Origin: Oreohelix idahoensis
Taxonomy: Eukaryota; Mollusca; Gastropoda; Stylommatophora; Oreohelicidae
Direction: 5' to 3'
Assembly: GCA_024509875.1 (NCBI GenBank)
Contig: JAMPIV010005809.1
Coordinates: 653,066-717,065 of the forward strand
Length of the DNA: 64,000 bases
Part shown: piece after piece, positions 43,429 to 53,541 of the stretch
Layout: each line of letters opens with the position of its first letter
Position numbering within the stretch: position 1 is the stretch's first letter
Position numbers and translations under genes: made by a program
Notes under the pieces: model-generated
The model's input: only the letters and a program-made list of their open reading frames with translations
What the model was told of the DNA's origin: nothing
Database searches by the model: none

Positions 43429-44536
43429 GATGATAGCGTTAGAAACGCTTAGAGTCAGAGAGGCCATGATGATGAAGTTTTTAGACATGGTGAATAAGTA
43501 AAGAGACAATGGTGTTGAAGTTGATGAATAAGTTAACATAGGAGGAAGCTATGAGAGTAGAGACATAGCATATTAAGAGATACAGATCGAGGGGATTTCC
43601 GATCTAAGAGCCGAGACAGGCTAAGACATAGAAGTGATAGTAGAAGGAGAGATACGGATCGACGAGGTTACCGATCCAAGAGCCGAGAAGCTTATAGAAA
43701 CAGTAGTAGAAACAGAGAAACTACTAAGGATCGAGGGAGATACCGATCTAGTAGTAGAGAGGAGCAGAGAAATAGGAGTATAATTAGAGGTCGCGGTAGC
43801 GACATAAAACCTGAGAGGAACTCAGGGAGTGTGAGAAGTTGAAGATAGAGACAAACCGAAGCAAACGATTGATGAGTAAGTGAGATAAGGAGATTGGGAG
43901 ATAGTAGCAGGAAGCTATGAGAGTACAGGCATAGCATATATAATATAAACAATATGGCGGCGGCAACTTAGTCTTGAGAAGCCTAAGTATAATTGGTCTA
44001 TACCGCACATACGAGAGGACTGAGTACACCTGACTAATAGGTTACTGCAGTAGAGGAGAAGAGTAATGGAGATGTAAGACGTACAATTGAGGCCGCGGTA
44101 GTACGGCGAGAAAATTTTTGTGAAAAGTCGTGGTGACGACGGAAATAGTAAGTCGTGGTGACGACGGCAGAAATACTAGAAACTTAGATTTTTTAATGAA
44201 GCAGCGGAAGACAGCAACTATGGGATGAAATAAAGCGACAACTACGACTATCAGCTACAAGTTAATCCTAACTTATATGATCAAGTTGGGACATGGAAGA
44301 TAATAGACTTTTACAATCAGCAAGAAAAAACAGTACAGCGGATTCCAAGCCTTACAGACGAAATACAGAAGCGAGAATCACTTGAGAAGTCTAGCCACAC
44401 TATACGAAGACAACACATCAATGTTCGCAATGTTAATCACATGGTCACAACCACCATCCCCTATCTCTTCGTCAACCCTAACATATTCCCTGTGACACCT
44501 GTCACAACCCCAGTGATCATGTGAAGCGAACAGGTG
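43429..44536 (+). other. E4 interior after ORF1, with an Arg/Ser-rich open frame
   Basis: From 43561 to a TGA at 43840-43842 the ORF1 frame reopens without an ATG and encodes an Arg/Ser/Asp-rich stretch. It contains three 72-bp units at 43585, 43657 and 43729 (DRGDFRSKSRDR, DRRGYRSKSREA, DRGRYRSSSREE). Several stops separate it from ORF1. The remainder to 44536 shows no recognisable domain. Confidence 0.55.
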
Positions 44537-45142
44537 ATGACAGAAGACGATCACATACAGCTTCAGAAGAATCAGCCGAATTGGAATTTTACAGAAGAAC
44601 ATGGTAGTCAGGGACTACAACCGTCAACCTCCAGTCGACACCAGCCTACATACTCTAGCTCGGATAGCGATGACGAACAGTCTTTACAAGTGACGAAAAG
44701 TAACATTACTCACCATACCCAGAGTCCTACAGCGAAGCACATAAATAGCAACAAGAATGTCATTAATACGCCTTCAGCACAGGTGGAATCTGAACTTGAT
44801 GTAACAGAACAAGAAGACAGCGACATAAAGTGTATGGATGATACAACCACCACCGAAATACGCATAGCTACCAAACGCCCTTACCAACCTTCTTCACTAG
44901 ACTCACCACCAAGAGCGAAATTGCTACGATTACCGCAAGAACATCTACGAACAAGATTCAAAAGAAATCATCGCCAAGTACATAAACCTTCACTAGGTTT
45001 CCAACAAAATATAAATATTCGTTCGCCCCCCACCTCCTGCAGAGCGACTATAAACACGACATCGCAATGCATATCAGCTTCGTCACAGTATGACAGTCGC
45101 CTCTCCAGCAGAGAGATTACACTGTTGGAACTCGCAAAATAA
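44537..45142 (+). CDS. E4 ORF2, unknown (201 aa)
   Basis: ATG at 44537 is preceded in frame by a GTG at 44534. The product is Ser/Thr/Gln/Asn-rich with an acidic patch (SSSDSDDEQ near residue 40), a basic segment (LRTRFKRNHRQVHK near 140) and no Cys/His motif, membrane segment or known domain. It lies between the LTRs of E4 on its coding strand, downstream of ORF1. It may be an accessory protein or a chance frame; composition alone cannot decide. Confidence 0.4.
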   Translation: MTEDDHIQLQKNQPNWNFTEEHGSQGLQPSTSSRHQPTYSSSDSDDEQSLQVTKSNITHHTQSPTAKHINSNKNVINTPSAQVESELDVTEQEDSDIKCMDDTTTTEIRIATKRPYQPSSLDSPPRAKLLRLPQEHLRTRFKRNHRQVHKPSLGFQQNINIRSPPTSCRATINTTSQCISASSQYDSRLSSREITLLELAK

Positions 45143-45762
45143 ATCTCCAACTTAGTGTAGTCGTCATAAAGCACTAACCCAGCTATAGTGTTTAATTCGG
45201 TACTCTAACCAACATAGTACCTAAAGTTAAGTTAATTAATTGAGTCACACTGTGTTTAGCTTAAGTTGATATTCATATACTGGAGCACGCTTAGACACTT
45301 ACAGTACTCACTAACTTCTTTAAAGAGAGTCGAGTTGACAAACTAGATTACACATAGTCTTAAGAGTGACAAAGTAGATCAAACATATAGCCTTAAGAAT
45401 GTGACAAAGTGAATTAAAAACATAGTCTTAAGAATGTGACAAAGTAGAGTGAGTACATAGAAGTTCATCATTGTGACACAGTAGAGTACACACATATAAT
45501 CTTATGAATGTGACAAACTAGAATAACTACATATAGTTTTAGGAAACTTAACAGTGTTATTCCCAAGGTACAAGATGCAGCATACTTGATGATCAACACT
45601 GACATTGGTTAAAATATGTATAGTACATTAAATGCATGCTAATTATTATAATGTACCTATTTCAGGCATAAAAGTATTCAGGACCAGAGGAAAAAAGAAG
45701 AGAAAAGAGAAAAGAAAAGAAGAAGGGAAGTGATCCAGACTCAGTCAAGTGGAGTCTTACTC
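45143..45762 (+). other. E4 interior, non-coding with tandem repeats
   Basis: No supportable gene. Contains a roughly 36-bp tandem repeat (45345-45530) and a GA-rich stretch at 45686-45730. Confidence 0.55.
45345..45530. repeat. Degenerate 35-37-bp tandem repeat, about five units
   Basis: Units share CATAGTCTTAAGAATGTGAC plus AAAGTAG; the GTGAC cores start at 45366, 45401, 45436, 45473 and 45510. Confidence 0.85.
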
Positions 45763-46059
45763 ATGGACATAGGCAAATATTGCACTGAGGATGAACGTCC
45801 CCACTTTTTACTGCACTGGTTGTACAGAGATAACAGAAGAAAAAAAAAACTTGGTTGCAGTATTGGTATTATGGGTACTGCTTACTTAAGAGATGATGGT
45901 AATGACAGTTATAGGGTCATGACTATATTACTTTTACATCCTAAGGTTAGATATTTTGTTAACCCTGACGTACTACTGCATGTATATATAGGTTTGAACA
46001 GAGTGAAGGATTTGACTGATGCATCCAAGACTAGAATCAGTCGGGCACATCAACTCTGA
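45763..46059 (+). CDS. E4 ORF3, unknown small ORF (98 aa)
   Basis: ATG at 45763 opens MDIGKYCTEDERPHFLLHWL; the frame is open upstream to a GTG at 45730. No domain recognised. The composition is protein-like (mixed hydrophobic and charged residues, few simple repeats). The last quarter falls in a 134-bp-period duplication (45977-46206). It could be a remnant of a larger ORF. Confidence 0.35.
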   Translation: MDIGKYCTEDERPHFLLHWLYRDNRRKKKLGCSIGIMGTAYLRDDGNDSYRVMTILLLHPKVRYFVNPDVLLHVYIGLNRVKDLTDASKTRISRAHQL

Positions 46060-46206
46060 CATAGTGACATGTATCTTTCACTATCGCCCCAATACATATG
46101 AAGATACTAGTGCATGTATATATAGGTTTAGACAGAGTGAAGGATTTGACTGATGCATCCAAGACTAGAATCAGTCGGGCACATCAACTCTGACATAGTG
46201 ACATCT
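45977..46206. repeat. Direct duplication with 134-bp period
   Basis: TGCATGTATATATAGGTTTG at 45977 recurs at 46111 with few changes over about 95 bp. Confidence 0.93.
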
Positions 46207-46637
46207 ATCACTATCACATTAGGATATTTACTGATGCACCACTAATTAGTTATTTCTGCTTATCTGTCTCGTATAATGGATACATTACATTAACAGCAGA
46301 TATTTCAAGACATATAAAGGTACTGACAAACCTCTGTGTCCAGAGGCAGTGACCATGTCGAAAAATAGGAACATGTATATATATATAGATAATAAGTGCA
46401 GAGCCATGATTTATTTTTTGTTGAGTATTGATGGTATGCCTCAAGCTAAGGTTCAGCAATGAGGTAGCGTTACATTTTGCTTCAAAATATTTTTTTGGGG
46501 AAATTTTTTTAACATGTAGACTTTGAATATGTATACAGGCGCGGTGATAATGGTATGTTAAAGAATAGAATGGGATTGCTAGATGATGGAACACAAATGT
46601 CTCCCTATGGGATACATTTGTATGGCCCCGGGTTGTA
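46207..46637 (+). other. E4 3' interior, non-coding
   Basis: No gene seen. The bases next to the 3' LTR (GGCCCCGGGTTGTA) are not purine-rich, so the polypurine tract is unclear. Confidence 0.5.
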
Positions 46638-48595
46638 TGTCACCGTTCACTTTGCTAGGAGCATTATAAAATGCTCAAGCAGGAATTATAAGCGGTGATT
46701 TGGTTTTGGTTAAGAGGGAAGGTATGAAAAAAATGGTTTAAGAAATAAGAATAGATTTGAATAAAGACTATTTGTCTTGCTAAAAGGGAAATAAGATGAG
46801 TGAAATCATGCTTTGATCAAAGGGAGAAGACTCTAATTATTAAAGTCAGGGGAGGAAAGTGCTTAATTACACATAAGTAGATTTGGTGAGTTGGTAATTA
46901 TGGTTTAGAAAATGTACATATAAGAATTGTATAGCAAGCTTTAGAGAAGACAATATAAGGTTAAGTCAAATATGCAAAGGGAGACAATGGGTAATTACCT
47001 CCCTTATATGATTAAGTGAGTTGAGAGAAAAAAAAATATGCACGTGAAAAGTTTACCAGGACAACGGATGACACTTCACTGAGTTGTTTACACAGCGGAT
47101 AAGCGTGAACATATTTCAGCTGAGCGAAGAATAGGAGGAACCAATGAATTTACAGTAAACAAGGACAGATCAGCTGATAATGATTTTATAGAGGAGAACC
47201 CATTTAGACGCGCTGTCGAGCGGACGCATTTTCGCAGGAGCAGTCCTAGTTAAGGACGTAGAGTGGCAGGAATGTGTATTCTGCCAGGCTCAAGTTTAAT
47301 TTCTGTGGGAAACAGAATGAATACTTCTGAAGAATCCTATAGACCTAGTTAGAGTAGTAGAATCTATTCACATATGAAAGACAGAACGGTGTTTAAAATA
47401 TAGGTTTAGAGATAAGAGGTGATAGTAAGAAATATGAGTGTTGTGAGGATTCTGTGCAACCAGAGTAAGTAGGTCCTTTGACTCATAACTTTTGATAGAC
47501 ATTGAATAGAATGATTTCAGAAGTATTACAAGGTTAACGACGCTTACAACTAGGTGAGCGCAGAATAATGAGAAACGAAGCTGAAGCTACAAAATTGACT
47601 ATGAGGTGAATAAACTGAGACTAAGTAGGCAGCTGAGGAGATTTTACAGAAGAACAGGGACTTAATAGCCGTGTTGGGCTATTGTATAATGAACTTTGCA
47701 ACATCGACTGCTACAAGTAAGATGAGTAAGCAATTGAAGGCTGATTGTATTTACAGGATGAAACATGCGCTCTCTAGCAGGTATAAGTATGAGGATATCG
47801 CAACAGGTGTACCCAATGAATTGATTTGCATATATGAATTTTTAGATGATGGTATTTGATTAAATTGAGTCAAAATTGACAGGATTAGTAGACAAAAGAA
47901 ACCAACTCAGGAAAGAGTTGATGAAAGGCTTGGGAGAAGCCAGAATAAATAGAAAAGCCTTAAGGGAAGAAAATATGTATAAACCATACCTGAATATGTT
48001 CTCAGGCAGAGAGCTATAACTATATATATATAGGTATGTGAGTGTGCCCAGAAGGAATGGGACATACAAGAGGCAGTTAGGAAATGTTTGTACCTGGAAT
48101 TTGTACCACATGCCTCCTGTTATGATGGAATTTTTGATGTAAATAAATCACTTGTTTTGATGGAACACTTCTCAAGTTGGGTTAGCTCTCTAAAAGGTTG
48201 TTGAGTGCTTGAGTAAACAAGATAACAGGCATAAGGGGATAACTGCTATACGAAGCTGTCACTTAAGTAACATCATAAGAAGGGATGGAACGAGTTTAGG
48301 TTGGAAGTTTGAGAAGATATCATCCAGGAATTAATAACTCTGGCGGTGAGGGCCAGTATTAAGATGTACTCTTACTTGGAAGATAGGTCAATGGACCAAA
48401 TTGACAAATAGAAGGTAGACAACTAGGCCTGCCCCAGTCACCTAGTTTACTTTAAAAGAAGAATCAACACACCGACACTGTCACATATTATTAATTGGTA
48501 TCGTGACCAGTCCCAAGACATATAAAGGGACCACTGACACATATTATTAATTGATGTCGTGACCAGTCCTCACTTCATAAACCAACACTGCGACA
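46638..48595 (+). repeat. E4 3' LTR
   Basis: 1958 bp, uninterrupted, nearly identical to the two parts of the 5' LTR. A 62-residue ORF at 47671 recurs identically at 40156. Followed by target duplication GATA at 48596-48599. Confidence 0.95.
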
Positions 48596-50099
48596 GATAA
48601 ACGAAGAGCTCCTGAGAGAAGATAAACAACCCACCTAACTCGGAGTTACATTCGATGATAGGCTGACATGGAAGCAGCACATCAACAAGGCAGCAACAAA
48701 GGCCAGTAGGAAGTTAGCCATCCTGAGAAAACTAAGTGGAACCACATGGGGAGCCAGTGGGAAAATACGAGTACTTAGTAAAGTTTACAAGCAGGGCATA
48801 CGACCACACCTGGAATATGGATCAGCTGCGTGGTGTCCAGCATCAAACACCACATTACAAGAGCTAGATAAGGGGCAAAACCAGGCGCTTAGGGTCATCA
48901 CGGGGGCAATGAAATCAACGCCTATAGTGGAGATGGAGAAAATGGGGAGGATACAAGCACTGCGAGAACGCAGAGACACGAAAGTGCTAACACAGGCAGA
49001 AAAGTTCCTCTGTATGCTAAGCCATCCAATGAAGGACAGATTCCAAAACCTAGCAATGGGGCGATTGAAAAGAAGTAGCTTCATCCACCAGGCCAAACGA
49101 TTTCGTAGACAAACCTCAGACCTGCCTGAAGTTGACAGCCCCCTAAAGTCTGTGCCAGAACAAACCCCTTGGAGAGAAGAGCCTAGACTACCAATACACA
49201 TCCAGACAAAAGTGAAAGGAATATTCGACAGGGATGAACAGAACCGCGTGCAACGTAGGACAGTCACTCTCAGTTTCCTGGAAGATGAATACCCACAGGA
49301 CCTCTGGGTCCGAGTATACACGGATGGGTCAGCACAGAATGCAGTCAAGAATGGAGGAGCAGGAGTGTACATAGAATACCCAAACAACACTAGGGATACG
49401 GTCAGAGTACCAACGGGGAAATTCTGTAATAACTATGATGCAGAAATCCAGGCAATCAAGGTGACAACTGAGAAACTGTTGAACACCAATCTCGGTCCAC
49501 AGCCTGTGGTATTCCTGACAAATGCAAGATCAGCACTCCAAGCACTTCAGTCCAGAAAATTGCCAGGTATACAAGCCCTACTTTCTGAACTGTGCAACCA
49601 GTGCAGGGCCGCCATGCAATGGATACCGTCTCATTGTGGAATACCAGGAAACGAGAGAGCAGACCGACTGGCTAAAGAAGGTGCTGCAGACGAGCAACCG
49701 GATGTACCAGTTACGTACCATCAGAAGAAAAAGATGATCAAATCAATCAGAAAGCCACCAACACCAAAGCAGGATGACTACCAAGCTATGAACAGATCAG
49801 AACAAATTGTCATTCTGCGCCTCAGAACAGGACACAACCGACTCCGCAGCCACATGTATACAAAATTCAAGATTGGCAATTCAGCCATGTGTACATGTGG
49901 ACAGGCATCCCAGACTGCGGGGCACGTACTTCAAGATTGCCCCGAATATGATATATTGATGCAAACCCACTGGCCCAGAGAAACAACAGTGGAAGCAAAA
50001 CTATACGGACCTCTGTATGAACTACAAAAGACAGTGAAGTTTATACAAGAAACAACATTGCAGATAAAGACAATATATTTCAAGCGAACGAAAGAAGAA
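48596..50099 (+). pseudogene. LINE2 RT C-terminus, RNase H and 3' end, right of E4
   Basis: Continues LINE2 after E4: LGVTFDDRLTWKQHINK with an in-frame stop just before it (near 48640), then a long open frame from 48909. RNase H: YTDGSAQNAVKNGGAG, YDAEIQAIK, FLTNARSALQAL (Asn where LINE1 has Asp), HCGIPGNERADRLAK. A C-X-C-X7-H-X4-C motif follows (CTCGQASQTAGHVLQDC). The 3' end has a (GAA)n tail near 50088-50099. It is a diverged relative of LINE1. The stop, the lost RNase H Asp, 5' truncation and the E4 insertion make it defective. Confidence 0.85.
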
Positions 50100-50708
50100 G
50101 AAATAATCGGAGGTGTCATAGACCAGAAGGAGGCATCAAAAAAGAGTTCGCTACCCGAAGAGCAGCAGCTGGGAGACTTTTTCAGGCCATAAATCGAGGA
50201 TTCCTCAGCAAAAGAGAAGTTGGTAAGAAGACGAAGATGGCTGTATACCGCTCCACCTATGTCCCGGCCTTGACGTATGGATGCGAGTCATGGGCTATGG
50301 CTACAACCCACAAAAGCCAGATCAAAACCTCAGAAATGAGGTATCCGAGGAAGGTGGTTGAAGTAACAAGAAGAGACATGGTCCGCAACCAAACGATAAG
50401 TCAAGGCCTAAAAACCAAACCCACGCAGACCCAAGTAGAACAGTCCCAAATAAGATGGTTTAGCCATGTCTGCAGAATTGGAGAAAATCGGCTACGACGA
50501 CTAGCATGGGAAACTAAGAGCCAGGGATCCAGACCTCCAGGACGACCCAGAGTCCGCTAGGAGGACAACATTAGACAATCTCTGAATGACCGAGGACTAG
50601 AATGGAACCAGGCCAGAAGGAAGACAGCCGATAGAATAGTATGGTGCTCTCTCTTCCAAACCTCTACACCTCACGGTAGAAGAGGAACTACTAAGTAAGT
50701 AAGTAAGT
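50100..50708 (+). pseudogene. LINE3 C-terminal and 3' end fragment
   Basis: Begins within a frame reading EGGIKKEFATRRAAAGRLF, then VYRSTYVPALTYGCESWAM, RWFSHVCRIGENRLRRLAW and GSRPPGRPRVR, colinear with the minus-strand fragment at 31396-31918. A stop truncates it near 50558. The 3' end is (TAAG)n at about 50691-50708. It lies just after the LINE2 tail, so LINE2 may have inserted into it. Confidence 0.75.
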
Positions 50709-50905
50709 AAGATCATTGTCTTAGTGCTTGCACCACATCCATGACCTATCAAATATCTTAGCAAGTTAGTTAGTTCTCTACAGGACTCTACCAGTCTATC
50801 TATGTGTTTGTTCCAGTTCAGTTGTTGATCTAGTGTCATTCCTAGGTACTGTGTGCTTTGGACTGTGTCACGGATTGCCTCGGATTTGCTCTGCAGTCAT
50901 AGTCC
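50709..50905 (-). pseudogene. LINE4 RT fragment
   Basis: Reads TQYLGMTLDQQLNWNKHIDR, the motif after the RT palm in jockey/I-type LINEs, then LIGHGCGAS. It is only about 65 residues long and is cut on its downstream side by the (TAAG)n tail of LINE3. Confidence 0.6.
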
Positions 50906-50966
50906 AACAATGACCAAAACCTAGTCTCAAGTGTGGGTCTTCAAATGTATTTTACTCTTGGCACTA

Positions 50967-51146
50967 CAGGGCCGTAGATAGGACTTAATTAAGGGGGGGG
51001 GGGAGATGAGGGCGAGATGTTTATAAAAAAAATTTCGTCACAAAACATGTTTGGTACAGTATAATTTCCCCACAAATGTTTTTCACCAAACCCGGCTGGG
51101 GGGGGGGGAGGTTTTACACCCCCAGCCCCCCGTATCTACGGCCCTG
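50967..51146. mobile_element. hAT-like MITE
   Basis: Inverted ends CAGGGCCGTAGATA (50967-50980) and TATCTACGGCCCTG (51133-51146). Flanks CTTGGCAC (50957-50964, two bases away) and CTTGGCAG (51147-51154) look like an 8-bp duplication. The interior has G- and C-runs and no ORF. The CAGGGNCGTAG start is typical of hAT-derived elements. Confidence 0.75.
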
Positions 51147-51492
51147 CTTGGCAGAGATACAGATAGAAGGATGATGATGCTTCTACCTTGAGGGAGTGTT
51201 CACAAGACATTTCAGAAGTCAAGAACAATGCTGAATGTATCTAAGCAATGTTAACTTTTTATCTGCCTGACAACTTTTGTGAAGAAGTAGTATGGAATTT
51301 AATTTAGCTCGTACAATTCCCCCAACTGAATTACCAATAAAACTCTTATTATTATTTGGCTCTATGCATGTAAATATAGATATATTAAAGATGCTGATTC
51401 ATCCGTGTGCACTTCTGTCTGTAATACCTAAATCAACTATGAATTTGTAATTAAAAAAACAACAACAACAACATATAACATATTTAATGATC
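51147..51492. other. Intergenic, nothing recognised
   Basis: AT-rich unique sequence with a short CAA repeat near 51458-51472. No gene. Confidence 0.5.
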
Positions 51493-52022
51493 AATTCATC
51501 ATCATCATAACCCTCCACTACCAAAAGGAGCATAGGCCTTCAACAAACACATACCAAGTCCTCCTGTCACGTGCCATCATCTCAAGTTCTTTCCACGTTC
51601 TCCTTATCATTTTCACCTCTGTTTCCAGCTCTCTTCTCCATGTGCTTCTTGGTCTACCTCTGCCTCTCTTGCCCTAAGGGTTCCAGAACAAGGACTCCCT
51701 TGTAATGCTATCAACAGGTTTCCTCAGTGTGTGTCCTATCCATTGCCATCGTTTTCTTCTCATCTCTTGTTCCACTGGCACTTGTCTAGTTCTTGTCATC
51801 AGTTCCACGTTGGTAACCTTGTCATACCATTTTAATCCCTCTATTCTACGCAAGCACCCATTTATGAAAGTCTGTAGCTTTTTGGTTGTTGTCTTTGTTG
51901 TTCTCCATGTCTCAGAGCCATACAATAGGACTGACTTCACATTTGAGTTGAAGATTCTTATTTTCGTGTTGGATCCGATTTCTCTTGATCTCCATATATT
52001 TCCCAATGCAATGAAAGCTCCT
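51493..52022 (-). pseudogene. LINE5 C-terminal relic
   Basis: Reads GNIWRSREIGSNTKIRIFNSN, SVLLYGSETWRTTK, TFINGCLRRIEGLKWYDKVT, RWQWIGHTLRKP: the tail after RT of an endonuclease/RT LINE, ending in a (CAT)n stretch near 51497. Its upstream part is cut off at 52022 where E5 begins and does not resume after E5. Confidence 0.75.
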
Positions 52023-53204
52023 TGTTAAGTCATATTTTTATTAATGGGAGTTAAGTGTTAAAGACTCATATGGACGGGTCGGACTTTTGTTACACACGCT
52101 AGTAAGCACGCTTTTAGTGATGAGATGATTTTTTTTCAGTTGGGAGCTTTGTGCTCTGTAATTTTTGAGCATAGCTCAATCTGAGTCTGTGTCAGTCTTT
52201 TTTGAAAATATGATAAAGAAAGTGTTCGAAGGTTCTTAATGATAGTTGGGGGGAAGAAGCGGTTTAGTTTTGAGCTGAGTTCTCAAGCGGTGAGTCCGTG
52301 ATGAGTATTCTCACGGGGAGTTGAACTAAGGGTCGGTGATCTCGACAGTGCGTTCCTGGCAGGGCTTCGAGATGGTCGTCCCATCTCGCTAGTGTGTTCC
52401 GGGGTATTTGTGTTTTTCGACGAAGGGAATTTGATAACTGAAGAGGATATTTTTTGAAGTAAAGATAAAGAAATTATTTTCGGGAATGTTCTTTCTCCCA
52501 GGAATTTATGGATTGTTTTCCAAGAGATATTACCCAAATGCCAGGGAGTACGCCGGCATTATATATATTGTAAGAGTTCTGATGGATTTGTTATAGAGGC
52601 CATGGATTGTACCGGCCGATATTTTGATTCATGTTTCCTATGATGAATTTTTCCCTTGTTATTAGAAGATATAGTATGCCGCTGTGTAAGCGACCAGTGA
52701 TCATCATCATTTATAAAGATATTGATGTAAACCTTTATGAAACGGGAGCTGCTGTGTTCTGCAGCTTTTGTACTTTGAGTTTTGCGCCTGTAACTGAATC
52801 TTTGGATATCGATTTGTAAAGGATTTTATGCTATGAGTTACTGCATTCTACAGCCTATTGAGAGTTGCGATGTACGCAGCCTTTTTTTGGATGGATATTT
52901 GTTTCTATGGATATTATTGCACTGAGAGTTGCTGATATAATAAGAATTACGATGTTTTTCCCTCTGATGGATATTTGTCTCTATGGATTATACTGATGAC
53001 TATTTGATACTATGATCTACAACCTATTTGCCAGGGATTTTTTGGTATACCATTATAACTTGTGACAGTGTGCTGTTCCTGATGTCCATGTTGCTGTCGT
53101 CAATAAACTGTGTATGAGTTAAAAGATAGTTGAACTGTTTCCTGACCTATCGTTACTGTGGTGTGGATGATGGCAACCTACACACACTGAAAGTACCCCC
53201 GACA
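52023..53204 (+). repeat. E5 5' LTR
   Basis: 1182 bp. TATATATA near 52560 and AATAAA at 53102-53107 are candidate promoter and polyadenylation signals. Confidence 0.88.
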
Positions 53205-53541
53205 TTTATACAGTAGCAGAAGTGACGGCCTGTGTGGCCTGATGTAGTTAAAGAAAACAAACTTTAACATTAAGTGGTGAGCCAGCATTTTGGGGTGTTA
53301 CCAAGTACATCCCAGTTCATCCAGGGCCTACGTAAGCGTTCTTTAGGGACACTTTTGCAGACTTCCCTCAGTGGAATTCCAGCTCATGGTAGCTGTAGGA
53401 TTTTGAGTCCACTGTGTTTGGTTGTCTGTGACAACTGATTGTTTAGCTGTATCGTCAAGTTCTTTCACTGTTGTTATCGTCTTACTTTCTTATACGTATC
53501 TTATTTTGGTGATCTATTTTGTTTGTAAACGTCCATCTCAA
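53205..53541 (+). other. E5 leader with possible primer site
   Basis: No gene. TGGTGAGCCAGC at 53275-53286 resembles the primer-site candidates of E1 and E2 but is 70 bp from the LTR edge. Confidence 0.45.

Larger units (their letters stand above)
34152..48595 (+). mobile_element. E4: LTR element without pol, carrying DEK_C-like domains
   Basis: 5' LTR 34152-41080 (interrupted by LINE1) and 3' LTR 46638-48595 begin TGTCACCG and end CACTGCGACA. The target duplication GATA lies at both ends inside LINE2. A primer-binding-site candidate TGGCGCCGTGACC at 41091 follows the 5' LTR. The 5.56-kb interior has an intact 768-residue ORF plus two smaller ORFs. No RT, RNase H, integrase or protease motif was found on either strand, so it would depend on enzymes supplied in trans. 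Confidence 0.9.

Noticed and set aside
43429..46637. Hidden pol domain in E4
   Set aside because: Both strands were read for RT, integrase, RNase H and protease motifs; none found.
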